64,000 nt of DNA. Origin: Pseudomonas sp. B21-040. Its GTDB lineage: Bacteria; Pseudomonadota; Gammaproteobacteria; Pseudomonadales; Pseudomonadaceae. Positions 47,411-56,087 of this stretch are shown here, in pieces. The translations under genes and the position numbers were made by a program. The stretch lies in assembly GCF_024748695.1 (NCBI RefSeq), contig NZ_CP087176.1, forward strand, positions 3,837,501 to 3,901,500. The letters are read 5' to 3'. The notes below the pieces were generated by a model, which was given only the letters and a program-made list of their open reading frames with translations, was not told the origin of the DNA and ran no database searches. Every line of letters begins with the position of its first letter. Position 1 is the stretch's first letter.

Positions 47411-47463
47411 CGCCCTGCTCCCCGGTTGAACCCCACTACAAAAACCCAAGGGAATGAGGCGCC

Positions 47464-48351
47464 ATGCAAGCCGAATTGATTGTCGATGCCCGTAACGCCG
47501 TCGGTGAATGCCCGGTGTGGGTCCACGAGGAAAACGCCCTGTACTGGGTGGATATTCCTGCCGGGAGCCTGCAACGCTGGAGTGCCGCGAGCGGTGATGT
47601 CCATACGTGGACAGCACCGGAGATGCTCGCGTGCATCACCCGCCACCGCGACGGTGGCTGGGCGGCAGGGATGGAAAGCGGTTTTTTCCATTTGCACACG
47701 CACAACGACGGCAGCCTCGACAGTCGCGTGTTGGCGCATGTCGACCATGCCCGGACCGACATGCGTTTGAATGATGGGCGCTGCGATCGCCAGGGCCGTT
47801 TCTGGGCGAGCAGCATGGTGCTGAACATGGGTGCCAACGCGGCCGATGGCGCGCTTTATCGCTACAGCGCCGGTGAACGCGGGCCACTTGCGGCGCAACT
47901 CGGCGGGTTTATCGTCCCCAACGGCCTGGGTTTCAGCCCGGATGGTCGCACGATGTACCTCTCTGACTCTCATCCTTCGGTCCAGCAGATCTGGGCCTTT
48001 GACTACGACGTCGGCAGCGGCATACCGTCCAATCGGCGGCTGTTCGTCGACATGCAGCAGTTCCCCGGCCGCCCCGACGGTGCCGCTGTCGATGCCGATG
48101 GCTGCTACTGGATCTGCGGCAATGACGCCGGGCTGATTCACCGCTTTACCCCGGACGGCCGCCTGGATCGCTCGCTCCCCGTCCCGGTGAAAAAACCGAC
48201 CATGTGCGCCTTCGGTGGCAGTCGACTGGACACGCTGTTCGTGACCTCGATCCGCCCCGGTGACGACCAGGATGAGCAGTCTCTGGCCGGTGGTGTGTTT
48301 GCCCTCAATCCAGGCGTTACCGGGTTGCCCGAACCTCAGTTCAACGCATGA
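47464..48351 (+). CDS. SMP-30/gluconolaconase-family lactonase
   Basis: Six-bladed propeller lactonase of 295 residues, expected to open the 1,5- or 1,4-aldarolactone produced by uronate dehydrogenase. Metal ligands of the family can be placed: Glu in AVGECPVWVHEE (about 15), Asn in MRLNDGRCDRQGRFW (about 101), Asn in VPNGLGFSPDG (about 153) and Asp in GAAVDADGCYW (about 203). GAGG precedes the ATG. It is in an operon with udh and is followed by a large REP-type inverted repeat. Confidence 0.9.
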   Translation: MQAELIVDARNAVGECPVWVHEENALYWVDIPAGSLQRWSAASGDVHTWTAPEMLACITRHRDGGWAAGMESGFFHLHTHNDGSLDSRVLAHVDHARTDMRLNDGRCDRQGRFWASSMVLNMGANAADGALYRYSAGERGPLAAQLGGFIVPNGLGFSPDGRTMYLSDSHPSVQQIWAFDYDVGSGIPSNRRLFVDMQQFPGRPDGAAVDADGCYWICGNDAGLIHRFTPDGRLDRSLPVPVKKPTMCAFGGSRLDTLFVTSIRPGDDQDEQSLAGGVFALNPGVTGLPEPQFNA

Positions 48352-48369
48352 ACCACCGCCGATCTCACC

Positions 48370-48502
48370 TGTAGCAGCTGGCGAAGCCTGCGTTCGGCTG
48401 CGCAGCAGTCGTCAATCCGGTGAATGCGGTCTTTCTGATGCACCGTGCAATATGGTTTTACGACTGCTGCGCAGCCGAACGCAGGCTTCGCCAGCTGCTA
48501 CA
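48370..48502. repeat. Large perfect inverted repeat (REPIN of a second family)
   Basis: A 43-bp arm at 48370-48412 (TGTAGCAGCTGGCGAAGC to GCAGCAGTCGT) is the exact reverse complement of 48460-48502. The spacer is 47 bp. The core GCTGGCGAAGCCTGCG differs from the GCGGGCAAGCCCGC family found at the other seven sites. It lies between the lactonase and epimerase genes. Confidence 0.88.
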
Positions 48503-48535
48503 AGGTTAGTGTTCTCATATTTGGAACCCATTTAG

Positions 48536-49405
48536 ATGACGCCAAAGATTCTAGAGCTCGAAGACGAATTCACCCGCCTCACCCTCGCCCCCGAGCTCGG
48601 CGGCAGCATCGTCAACTGGACGGTTCGCAGCACGGGGCAACCGCTGTTGCGTCACAACGATGCCCAGGCGCTGAACACCGGTTTGCCGGGCAAACTCGGC
48701 TGCTATCCCCTGGTGCCATGGTCCAACCGAATCGCCGAAGGCGGCTTCGACTGCCCCGATGGCTGGCTGGCCCTGACGCCCAACAGCCTCACCGATCCGC
48801 TGCCCATTCACGGCAGTGCCTGGCAACAACCGTGGCAGGTGGTGTCGCACGCCGTCGACGAAGTCATCCTGCAACTCGACAGCACCACACCGTTCGCCTA
48901 TCGCGCCCGCCAACGCTTCCATCTGAGCAAGGGTCGATTAAACGTCGAATTGCAGGTCACTCATTTGGCCGACCGCGCTGCCTGGCATGGGCTCGGTCTG
49001 CACCCCTACTTTCCACGCACCGCCAACACGCAGCTACAGGCCAAGGCCGAGCAAGTCTGGTTGTGCGATAGCTCGAAACTGCCGACCGAGTTGATTGAGC
49101 TGCCCGCCGCCTGGGACTTTCAGCAACCGGGCGCATTACCCGCGACGCTGGTCGACAACGGTTTCTGTCACTGGGACGGCCATTGCCTGATCCAGCAACC
49201 CGACCTCGGTTATGCGCTTGAATGCCAGGCCACCGGCAGCGACTACTACCTGCTGTACTGCCCGGTCGACCTGGGGTTTTTCTGCATCGAACCGGTGAGC
49301 CACCCAGTCAACGCACATCACCTGCCGGGTCGGCCAGGTTTGCGCTTGCTGGAGCAAGGCCAGTCGGCTGAGCTCGGGTTCAGCCTGCAGTATCGTGCGC
49401 TCTGA
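48536..49405 (+). CDS. Aldose 1-epimerase family protein
   Basis: Mutarotase-fold protein of 289 residues. Family features are LAPELGGSIVNWTV (about residues 18-31), GKLGCYPLVPWSNRIAEG (about 52-69), the active-site His in PIHGSAW and GLGLHPYF, and the catalytic Glu in FCIEPVSHPVNAHH (about 251-264). It may interconvert anomers of the sugars or uronates handled by the neighbouring operon. The region before the ATG lacks a strong RBS. It is convergent with the hybrid kinase gene, eight bases apart. Confidence 0.85.
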   Translation: MTPKILELEDEFTRLTLAPELGGSIVNWTVRSTGQPLLRHNDAQALNTGLPGKLGCYPLVPWSNRIAEGGFDCPDGWLALTPNSLTDPLPIHGSAWQQPWQVVSHAVDEVILQLDSTTPFAYRARQRFHLSKGRLNVELQVTHLADRAAWHGLGLHPYFPRTANTQLQAKAEQVWLCDSSKLPTELIELPAAWDFQQPGALPATLVDNGFCHWDGHCLIQQPDLGYALECQATGSDYYLLYCPVDLGFFCIEPVSHPVNAHHLPGRPGLRLLEQGQSAELGFSLQYRAL

Positions 49406-49413
49406 TAACGCCA

Positions 49414-51141
49414 CTATCCGAGCATTTGACTCAGCGCCGCGCGCAGCTTGCCGGGTTTCACCGGTTTGTTCAGCAGCGGTGCGCCGAGTCTCTGCAATGA
49501 GCGTCGACACTGGTCCGTACGGTCCGCCGTGATGATCACCGCCGGAATAGCCTGGCCGAAATGCTCGCGCAAATGCCTGACCACATCGCACCCGACAATG
49601 CCGTGATCGAGGTGATAGTCCGCCAGAATCAGCTCCGGTGGTTGCCCGCGCAGGGCCGCCAGCGCGGAGGATTCGTCGGTGGCCGTGACCACCTCGCACC
49701 CCCACTGCCCAAGCAGCGCGCTCATGCTCTCGAGAATGCTCACTTCGTTGTCCAGCACCAGCAAACGTCGGCCAGGCAAGGGATTGCCCGTGCTCAACTG
49801 AGGTGTGGCCTGACTGATCGGTAGCGGCACCTCATGGGCAATCGGTACGTCGATGCTGAACAGCGAACCACGCCCTGGCAACGATTTAACCCGAACCTGA
49901 TAACCCAGAATCTTGGCGATGCGTTCAACGATGGCCAGTCCTAACCCCACGCCTTTGCGGTCGGCAGCACGTCCGACGTCGAGTTGGTTGAACTCCAGGA
50001 AAATCGAATCCAGTCGGTCCGCAGCGATGCCGCGCCCGGTGTCCCAGACTTCCAGGCGCAGCATGGCTCCCCGTCGGCGGGCCGCAAGCAGAACGCTACC
50101 CTCATCGGTGTAGCGGCAGGCGTTACTGAGAAAATTACGCAGGATGCGGGTCATCAGGCGCAAATCGGTGCTGATGGCGTAATCGCCCACATGCACCCGC
50201 AGATTCAGACCGGCCGCTTCGGCGACCGACTGAAACTCGGAAACCAGCGGCCCGAGCAATTCGTCCAGACGATACAGACCGATGTCTGGTTTGACCGCCG
50301 CTTGATCGAGTCGGGAAATATCCAGCAAATCAGTGAGCAGATCTTCCGCGCCTTCCAGCGCCTGATGGGTGCGCTCGACCAGTACCTGCTCGACGTCGGG
50401 CAGTTTGCGTTCACGCAACGTCGATATCAGCAAGCGCGCGGCGTTAAGTGGTTGCAGCAGGTCGTGACTGGCGGCAGCGAGGTATTTGTCCTTGCTGCGG
50501 TTGGCCGCCTCGGCGGCGTCGCGGGCATCGCGCAGGGCGCGGGCAATCTGTTTACGCTGAGTAATCTGCTGTTGCAGGTTGCGGTTGGCTTCCAACAATT
50601 CATCGGTGCGCGCGGTGACGCGTTGCTCCAGTTCGTCGTTGAGTTGCTGCAGGCGTTGCTGCGCCAGTTTTCGCTCGGTGATATCGGCGACGAAGCCTTC
50701 CACCAGTCCCTCCTGACCGGGCTTGAGCAGCAGGTTCATCAACACATCGAGGTGGCTGCCGTCCTTGCGGCGCAGACGGGTCTCATAGCCATGGAGGCTG
50801 CACTGGTGCCTGAGGATTTCGCCGATGTTTTCCAACTCCTGCGCGCCGTCGACGAACAGGTTACTGGCCAGGTCGGTCAGGGAGAACAGCACCTCCTGCG
50901 GGTCCTGATAACCAAGCATATGCGCCAGCGCGGGGTTGGCGGCCCGCATGCCTTCTTGCAGGCTGGCCTGAAAAATTCCCTGCACAGCGTTTTCGAACAG
51001 CCATTTGTAGCGATTGCGCTCGGCTTCCAGTTCGTCGAGCCGCGCGGCCAATTCCGGGTAATGACTCTTGCGCGCCGAATGGCTGCCTAACCCGAGTAGC
51101 CCCGCCAGAGCCCGTTGCTGCTCGTCAGAGGGCTTCGCCAT
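49414..51141 (-). CDS. Hybrid sensor histidine kinase/response regulator (ErcS'-like)
   Basis: Cytosolic hybrid kinase of about 575 residues. A PAS domain lies at about 50-165 (ENAVQGIFQASLQEGMRAANPALAHMLGY). A coiled coil (about 165-225) leads to the H-box AAASHDLLQPLNAARLL with the phospho-His. HATPase boxes (ILRNFLSNACRYTDEG, WDTGRGIA, KGVGLGLAI) follow, and a C-terminal receiver with Asp in LILADYHLDHG. No HPt domain is present, so a separate phosphotransfer protein or regulator is needed. The ATG at 51141 is preferred (GAGG six bases before it); it overlaps the end of the iron alcohol dehydrogenase gene by 17 bases. In P. aeruginosa, Erc-type kinases and ErcA control ethanol oxidation, matching this neighbourhood. 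Confidence 0.85.
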   Translation of the reverse strand: MAKPSDEQQRALAGLLGLGSHSARKSHYPELAARLDELEAERNRYKWLFENAVQGIFQASLQEGMRAANPALAHMLGYQDPQEVLFSLTDLASNLFVDGAQELENIGEILRHQCSLHGYETRLRRKDGSHLDVLMNLLLKPGQEGLVEGFVADITERKLAQQRLQQLNDELEQRVTARTDELLEANRNLQQQITQRKQIARALRDARDAAEAANRSKDKYLAAASHDLLQPLNAARLLISTLRERKLPDVEQVLVERTHQALEGAEDLLTDLLDISRLDQAAVKPDIGLYRLDELLGPLVSEFQSVAEAAGLNLRVHVGDYAISTDLRLMTRILRNFLSNACRYTDEGSVLLAARRRGAMLRLEVWDTGRGIAADRLDSIFLEFNQLDVGRAADRKGVGLGLAIVERIAKILGYQVRVKSLPGRGSLFSIDVPIAHEVPLPISQATPQLSTGNPLPGRRLLVLDNEVSILESMSALLGQWGCEVVTATDESSALAALRGQPPELILADYHLDHGIVGCDVVRHLREHFGQAIPAVIITADRTDQCRRSLQRLGAPLLNKPVKPGKLRAALSQMLG

Positions 51142-52288
51142 AGACGACCTCGACATCACGCTGACTGGATTCACGCGGGTTGGTCAGGATGCACGGATCG
51201 TGCATGGCATGCTGCGACAGGAACGGAATGTCCGAGGTCCTGACGCCATGCAAACCGAGGGTTTCGTGAAAGCCGATGGCGTGCTTGAGGGCGATCAGGT
51301 GTTCGACCAGACGCCCGCAGATCTGGCGGTGATTCAGGCCTCGGCAGTCGATGCCGAAGGTCTCGGCAATCACCTTGAAGCGGTCCGGTGCCGAGTTGTA
51401 ATTGAAGGCAACGACATGCTCCACCAGCACCGCATTGCACAAGCCATGGGGCAGATCGAGAAAGCCGCCGAGGCTATGGGACATGGCGTGCACCGCGCCC
51501 AGGATGGCGTTGGAAAACGCCAACCCGGCCTGCATGCTGCCCAGCATGATTTTCTCGCGCAGGGCGATGTCGGTCGGGTTGGCGATCATTTGCACCAGGT
51601 TGCCATTGATCAGGCGCATAGCCTCCAGCGCGTGGGGGTCGGTCAGCGGCCCGTGGCCAGTGGACACGAAGGCTTCGATGGCATGCACCAACGCGTCGAT
51701 GCCAGTACAGGCCGACAGGAACGGGTCCATGCTCAGGGTGGTTTCCGGATCGATCAGCGAAACATCCGGCACTACGGCCTTGCTGACGATGGAGAACTTC
51801 ATGCGCTCCTGCTGGTTGGAAATAATCACGAATTGCGAGACGTCGGCCGAGGTGCCGGCGGTGGTCGGAATCAGAATCAGCGGCGGGCTGGGTACGCGGA
51901 TGGTGTCCACCCCCTCGAATTCCAGGATGCTGCGGCCATGGGCGACGACGATGCCGATGCCTTTGCCGCAGTCCATCGGGCTGCCGCCACCGACGGCGAC
52001 GATCACGTCGCAGTGGTTTTCCCGGTACATCTCGGCACCGAGCATCACTTCTTCGACCCGTGGGTTGGGCGAGACATCGGTGTAAAGGCAGTATTCGATA
52101 CCCAGGGCTTGCAGGCTGGCTTCGACATCCGCGACCCAGCCGGCGGCAATCACACCGGGATCACTGACCACCAGCACCTTGCGCGCGCCAAAAGTCTTGG
52201 CGTAATTACCGACACTGTGCCGGCTACCGGCACCGAAGATGATTTCAGGCGAAACGAATTTACGCAGCTGGTTGAGACTCTGGCTCAT
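51125..52288 (-). CDS. ercA: Iron-containing alcohol dehydrogenase (ErcA-like)
   Basis: Cytosolic Fe-dependent (group III) dehydrogenase of 387 residues. It opens with LRKFVSPEIIFGAGS, then VVSDPGV and IVAVGGGSPMDCGKGI, the NAD-binding GGGS-x-x-D signature (about residues 93-110). The metal-binding region contains HAIEAFVSTGH and the His pair of HAMSHSLGGFLDLPHGLCNAVL (about 256-277). Alternative upstream starts exist, but 52288 gives the family N-terminus. In Pseudomonas this gene is needed for normal regulation of the exa/ped system rather than as the main ethanol oxidase (established for ErcA). It lies downstream of pqqE and overlaps the hybrid kinase gene. Confidence 0.87.
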   Translation of the reverse strand: MSQSLNQLRKFVSPEIIFGAGSRHSVGNYAKTFGARKVLVVSDPGVIAAGWVADVEASLQALGIEYCLYTDVSPNPRVEEVMLGAEMYRENHCDVIVAVGGGSPMDCGKGIGIVVAHGRSILEFEGVDTIRVPSPPLILIPTTAGTSADVSQFVIISNQQERMKFSIVSKAVVPDVSLIDPETTLSMDPFLSACTGIDALVHAIEAFVSTGHGPLTDPHALEAMRLINGNLVQMIANPTDIALREKIMLGSMQAGLAFSNAILGAVHAMSHSLGGFLDLPHGLCNAVLVEHVVAFNYNSAPDRFKVIAETFGIDCRGLNHRQICGRLVEHLIALKHAIGFHETLGLHGVRTSDIPFLSQHAMHDPCILTNPRESSQRDVEVVYGEAL

Positions 52289-52389
52289 TGGAAAGCCTGT
52301 TTTTATTGTTTTGGAAGGTAGAAACCACACTAAACCATCCAGCTGCGAATGCAATCAGACCAATGGGTAGCCCTACCTGCGGTGTACTC

Positions 52390-52487
52390 CCCCTGTGGGA
52401 GCGGGCTTGCCCGCGATAGCTGCCTGACAGTCAACATCGATGTTGAATGTGCCACCCTCATCGCGGGCAAGCCCGCTCCCACAGGGG
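52390..52487. repeat. REP doublet (REPIN) with palindromic spacer
   Basis: Perfect 28-bp inverted arms at 52390-52417 and 52460-52487 (core GCGGGCTTGCCCGC). Within the spacer, TCAACATCGATGTTGA (52431-52446) is itself a 16-bp palindrome. Located between the pqqE stop and the ercA start. Confidence 0.85.
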
Positions 52488-52502
52488 ATTTGTGTCGCCA
52501 GA

Positions 52503-53645
52503 CTAGCCGCGATAGATCAACTGTGAAGCCTTCTCGTTGCGCATCGTCAGGTGCTCCATCCCCAACCCCGGCGCCTCGGCCTCCTCGCGAGCCTTGAGGA
52601 TCACACCGTGGTGCGCGGATTTGCTGCACACCGGGTCGGCATTGCTGGCATCGCCGGTCAGCATGAAGGCCTGGCAGCGGCAGCCGCCCAGGTCCTTGTG
52701 TTTTTCGTCGCAGGAGCGGCACGGCTCCTTCATCCAGTCATCGCCGCGAAAACGATTGAAGCCGAACGAGTCATTCCAGATGTGCGAGAGGCTGTGTTCA
52801 CGCACGTTGGGAAACTGCACAGGCAACTGCCGGGCGCTGTGGCAAGGCAAGGCAGTACCGTCGGGGGTGATGTCGAGAAAAAGATTGGCCCAGCCGTTCA
52901 TGCAGGTTTTGGGACGCTCTTCGTAGTAGTCCGGGGTGACGAAGATCAACTTGCACGGGTGGCCCTGGGCTTCCAGACGTTGGCGATATTCGTTGGTGAC
53001 GCGCTCGGCACGCTGCAATTGCTCGCGGGTGGGCAACAGGCCGACGCGATTGAGTTCAGCCCAGCCGTAGAACTGGCAGGTGGCCAATTCGACGAAGTCC
53101 GCTTCCAGTTCCAGGCACAACTCGATGATCTGCGCGATCCGGTCGATGTTGTGCCGATGGGTGACGAAGTTCAGGACCATCGGGTAGCCCTGGGCTTTCA
53201 CCGCCCTGGCCATGGCGAGTTTCTGGGCGAAGGCCTTGCGCGAACCGGCGAGCATGTTATTGACCGCTTCGTCAGCGGCCTGGAAGCTGATTTGGATATG
53301 GTCCAGCCCGGCCACCTTGAAGTCGCGCACTTTCTGCTCGGTCAGGCCGATGCCCGAGGTGATCAGGTTGGTGTAGTAACCCATGTCCCGGGCAGCCTTG
53401 ATCAGCTCGGCGAGGTCCTGACGTACCAGCGGCTCGCCACCGGAAAAGCCCAATTGAGCGGCGCCCATGTCCCGCGCTTCGCGGAATACGCGAATCCATT
53501 CTTCCGTGCTCAGTTCCTCGCCATGCCGGAAAAAATCCAATGGATTGGAGCAATAGGGGCATTGCAGCGGACAACGGTAGGTCAGCTCGGCGAGCAGCCA
53601 CAACGGCGGTCCCGGCGGGGTCTCACTCGATCCAGAATTGCGCAT
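52503..53645 (-). CDS. pqqE: PQQ biosynthesis radical SAM enzyme PqqE
   Basis: Cytosolic radical S-adenosylmethionine enzyme of 380 residues that links Glu and Tyr of PqqA by a C-C bond. The radical-SAM cluster motif CPLQCPYC lies at about residues 24-31 in [25 protein letters not shown] is the SAM-binding GGE. The C-terminal SPASM domain has the expected Cys set: [27 protein letters not shown] and [16 protein letters not shown]. The ATG at 53645 has GGAGG six bases upstream; it overlaps the 3' end of pqqD by 23 bases. The longer open frame to 53735 is not protein-like. Confidence 0.95.
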   Translation of the reverse strand: MRNSGSSETPPGPPLWLLAELTYRCPLQCPYCSNPLDFFRHGEELSTEEWIRVFREARDMGAAQLGFSGGEPLVRQDLAELIKAARDMGYYTNLITSGIGLTEQKVRDFKVAGLDHIQISFQAADEAVNNMLAGSRKAFAQKLAMARAVKAQGYPMVLNFVTHRHNIDRIAQIIELCLELEADFVELATCQFYGWAELNRVGLLPTREQLQRAERVTNEYRQRLEAQGHPCKLIFVTPDYYEERPKTCMNGWANLFLDITPDGTALPCHSARQLPVQFPNVREHSLSHIWNDSFGFNRFRGDDWMKEPCRSCDEKHKDLGGCRCQAFMLTGDASNADPVCSKSAHHGVILKAREEAEAPGLGMEHLTMRNEKASQLIYRG

Positions 53646-53895
53646 GGGCCACCTCCAGAAACGCCAGCACATCCTCGTCAATTCCCGGCACACCGGGAAA
53701 ATTCGCGGCCAGTAGATCGATGATCGTTGCGACACTGCGCTGACCGTTCACCAGACCGAGGATCTGACCGGCACTGCCATTGAGTTTGATCATGCCTTCG
53801 GGGTACAGCAGCACATGGCAATCCTGGCGAGGCTCCCATTGCAGGCGAAAACCACGACGCAAGGCCGGTGACTGTTGGCGGTTGATCAGGCTCAC
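53623..53895 (-). CDS. pqqD: PQQ biosynthesis peptide chaperone PqqD
   Basis: Small carrier of 90 residues that presents the PqqA peptide to PqqE. The family pattern is clear: [37 protein letters not shown], then [20 protein letters not shown] and [15 protein letters not shown]. The start is GTG at 53895, overlapping the pqqC stop as GTGA; its end overlaps pqqE. Confidence 0.93.
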   Translation of the reverse strand: MSLINRQQSPALRRGFRLQWEPRQDCHVLLYPEGMIKLNGSAGQILGLVNGQRSVATIIDLLAANFPGVPGIDEDVLAFLEVAHAQFWIE

Positions 53896-54644
53896 AGGGC
53901 AATCCCCCGGTGCCAGACGTTCTCGGCAGTGACCGTGTGATACGGCGGGCGTTCCAGCTCGTAGGCCATGCTCATGGCATCAAGCATGCTCCACAGCACG
54001 TCGAGTTTGAATTGCAGAATCTGCAGCATGCGTTGCTGCCCCTCGGCGGTCACGTAGTGCGCCAGGGTGATGCGCAAGCCGTGCTCGACATCGCGTCTGG
54101 CCTGACTCAGGCGCGTGCGGAAATAGTCGTAGCCGGCGGCTTCGATCCACGGGTAATGGGTCGGCCAGGCGTCGAGTCGCGACTGATGGATCTGTGGGGC
54201 AAAGAGTTCGGTCAGCGAACTGCTGGCCGCTTCCTGCCAGCAGGCGCGACGGGCGAAATTGACGTAGGCGTCCACCGCGAAACGCACGCCGGGAAGCACC
54301 AATTCCTGGGACAGGATCTGCTCGCGATCCAGCCCCACCGCTTCACCCAGGCGCAGCCAGGCTTCGATACCGCCCTCGCTGCCGGGGACGCCGTCGTGGT
54401 CGAGAATCCGTTGCAGCCATTCCCGGCGCACGTCACGGTCCGGGCAGTTGGCCAGAATCGCGGCGTCCTTCAGCGGAATGTTGATCTGGTAGTAGAAACG
54501 ATTGGCGACCCAGCCCTGGATCTGCTCGCGGCTGGCACGCCCGGCATACATGGCTTGATGGAAGGGATGGTGAATATGGTAGTAGGCGCCTTTGGCACGC
54601 AAGGCGGCTTCGAATTCGCTGGGGGTCATTGCGTTGTCAGTCAT
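53892..54644 (-). CDS. pqqC: Pyrroloquinoline-quinone synthase PqqC
   Basis: Cofactor-free oxidase of 250 residues carrying out the last, oxidative ring closure of PQQ. The all-helical heme-oxygenase-like fold is supported by [33 protein letters not shown] (about residues 21-53), the active-site [18 protein letters not shown] (about 88-106) and the later [40 protein letters not shown] lies seven bases before the ATG. pqqD overlaps its stop. A REP doublet sits between it and pqqB. Confidence 0.95.
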   Translation of the reverse strand: MTDNAMTPSEFEAALRAKGAYYHIHHPFHQAMYAGRASREQIQGWVANRFYYQINIPLKDAAILANCPDRDVRREWLQRILDHDGVPGSEGGIEAWLRLGEAVGLDREQILSQELVLPGVRFAVDAYVNFARRACWQEAASSSLTELFAPQIHQSRLDAWPTHYPWIEAAGYDYFRTRLSQARRDVEHGLRITLAHYVTAEGQQRMLQILQFKLDVLWSMLDAMSMAYELERPPYHTVTAENVWHRGIAL

Positions 54645-54685
54645 TGCGGTTCTCCGGGAAGTTCTGCGGCGTCTGGTTCGGCCTC

Positions 54686-54779
54686 ATCGCGAGCAAGCTC
54701 GGCTCCCACAGGTGTTCGGTGTGAACACACATTTCATGTACAGCAGAAATCCATTGTGGGAGCGGGCTTGCCCGCGAAG
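54686..54779. repeat. REP doublet (REPIN) inside the pqq operon
   Basis: Inverted REP units at 54686-54710 (ATCGCGAGCAAGCTCGGCTCCCACA type) and 54755-54779 (TGTGGGAGCGGGCTTGCCCGC type), imperfectly matched, between the pqqB stop and pqqC start. Confidence 0.8.
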
Positions 54780-54789
54780 GCGTCCTTCG

Positions 54790-55704
54790 CTACAGCTCAA
54801 TACTCATGCCGTCATAAGCCACTTCGATCCCGCGTCGCTCCAGCAAGGCGCGCTCAGCCGAGTCTTCATCAAGGATCGGGTTGGTGTTGTTAATGTGGAT
54901 CAGCACCTTGCGCTGGCGGGTAAAACCTTCCAGCACGTCCAGCATGCCGCCGGGGCCACTTTGAGACAGATGCCCCATTTCGCTGCCCAGGCTCTGGCCG
55001 ACTTCGCAGATGCGCATTTCGTCATCACGCCACAGGGTGCCGTCCAGCAGCAGACAATCGGCACGTTGCATCCAGCCCAACACTTCATCGTCGACTTGCC
55101 CAAGGCCCGGCGCATAGAACAGCGAGGCACCGCTGCGCAGGTCTTCAATGAACAAGCCAATGGTGTCGCCCGGTTGCGGATTGCCGCGATTGGGCGAGTA
55201 CGGCGGTGCGTTGCTGACCAAGGGAATCGCCCGCCATTGCAGGTGCTCGCAGGCCGGCAGGCTGAACGGCTGGCGATCCAGACCAATCGGCTGCCACTGC
55301 AACCCGCCATTCCAGTGCCGCAGCATGTTGAACAACGGGAAGCCGCTGCTCAGGTCCTGATGCACCCGCTCGGTGCACCAAACGGCATGCGGACAGCCTT
55401 CGCGCAGGCTCAACAGGCCGGTGCAATGATCGATCTGGCTGTCCAGCAGCACGACGCCCGCGATGGCGCTATCGCGCAACTGACGGGCCGGTTGCAACAG
55501 CGGGAAACTCTCGAGTTGCGCACGAATGTCCGGCGATGCGTTGCACAGCACCCAGTCCACCCCGTTGTCGCTCAGGGCAATCGACGACTGCGTACGACGC
55601 TGTGCTCGCAGGCTGCCATTGCGCACACCGGCGCACTGGCGGCAGTTGCAGTTCCACTGTGGAAACCCACCACCAGCGGCGGAACCGAGAACGCGAATGT
55701 GCAT
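54790..55704 (-). CDS. pqqB: PQQ biosynthesis protein PqqB (metallo-beta-lactamase fold)
   Basis: Protein of 304 residues that hydroxylates the Tyr-derived intermediate. It starts with the diagnostic [21 protein letters not shown]. The metal region has [21 protein letters not shown] (about residues 83-104), where the Asp-His corresponds to the metallo-beta-lactamase metal site, and near the C-terminus [26 protein letters not shown] lies eight bases before the ATG. It follows pqqA by 55 bp. Confidence 0.95.
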   Translation of the reverse strand: MHIRVLGSAAGGGFPQWNCNCRQCAGVRNGSLRAQRRTQSSIALSDNGVDWVLCNASPDIRAQLESFPLLQPARQLRDSAIAGVVLLDSQIDHCTGLLSLREGCPHAVWCTERVHQDLSSGFPLFNMLRHWNGGLQWQPIGLDRQPFSLPACEHLQWRAIPLVSNAPPYSPNRGNPQPGDTIGLFIEDLRSGASLFYAPGLGQVDDEVLGWMQRADCLLLDGTLWRDDEMRICEVGQSLGSEMGHLSQSGPGGMLDVLEGFTRQRKVLIHINNTNPILDEDSAERALLERRGIEVAYDGMSIEL

Positions 55705-55759
55705 GGTGGAGGCTCCTGAAGGCAGGCCCGGCCAACGCGACGGCTGGCCGGGTGATCAA

Positions 55760-55831
55760 TCAACGGTTGGCGAAATACATCGTCACTTCGAAGCCAATAC
55801 GCAGATCGGTAAACGCGGGTTTAGTCCACAT
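55760..55831 (-). CDS. pqqA: PQQ precursor peptide PqqA
   Basis: Peptide of 23 residues, ATG at 55831 to TGA at 55760. It begins MWTKPAFTDLRIG and carries the invariant Glu-Val-Thr-Met-Tyr near the end; the Glu and Tyr become PQQ. The very short length is typical. It is the first gene of pqqABCDE, and about 100 bp upstream there is a motif shared with the aldehyde-dehydrogenase promoter. Confidence 0.97.
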   Translation of the reverse strand: MWTKPAFTDLRIGFEVTMYFANR

Positions 55832-55929
55832 GGGTCAATCCTCTTCTTGTGCCGGGCGATTCCGGTAGAGCCATTAATGCACGGGGCGTTGAGTGCCCGA
55901 ATGCTACTTTCGAAGGAGTTTTGGGGGTG

Positions 55930-55938
55930 ATTTGGTAG
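55930..55938 (-). promoter_or_regulatory. Shared ped/pqq motif before pqqA
   Basis: ATTTGGTAG on the plus strand (CTACCAAAT towards pqqA), 99 bp before the pqqA start. The identical 9-mer occurs 108 bp before the aldehyde dehydrogenase gene. Confidence 0.5.
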
Positions 55939-55974
55939 GGGGTGTTGCACATGGATCGGGATACAGAAAACCAA

Positions 55975-56064
55975 TGTGGGAGCGGGCTTGCCCGCGATGG
56001 CGGCCTGACGTTCAACATCAATGTTGAATGTGCTGGCCTCATCGCGGGCAAGCCCGCTCCCACA
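55975..56064. repeat. REP doublet (REPIN) with palindromic spacer
   Basis: Perfect 24-bp inverted arms at 55975-55998 and 56041-56064. The spacer holds TTCAACAT-CA-ATGTTGAA (56011-56028), very like the spacer palindrome at 52431-52446. Between the aldehyde dehydrogenase stop and the pqqA promoter. Confidence 0.85.
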
Positions 56065-56087
56065 GGTTTTTCAGTGTTCTTGCGGAA

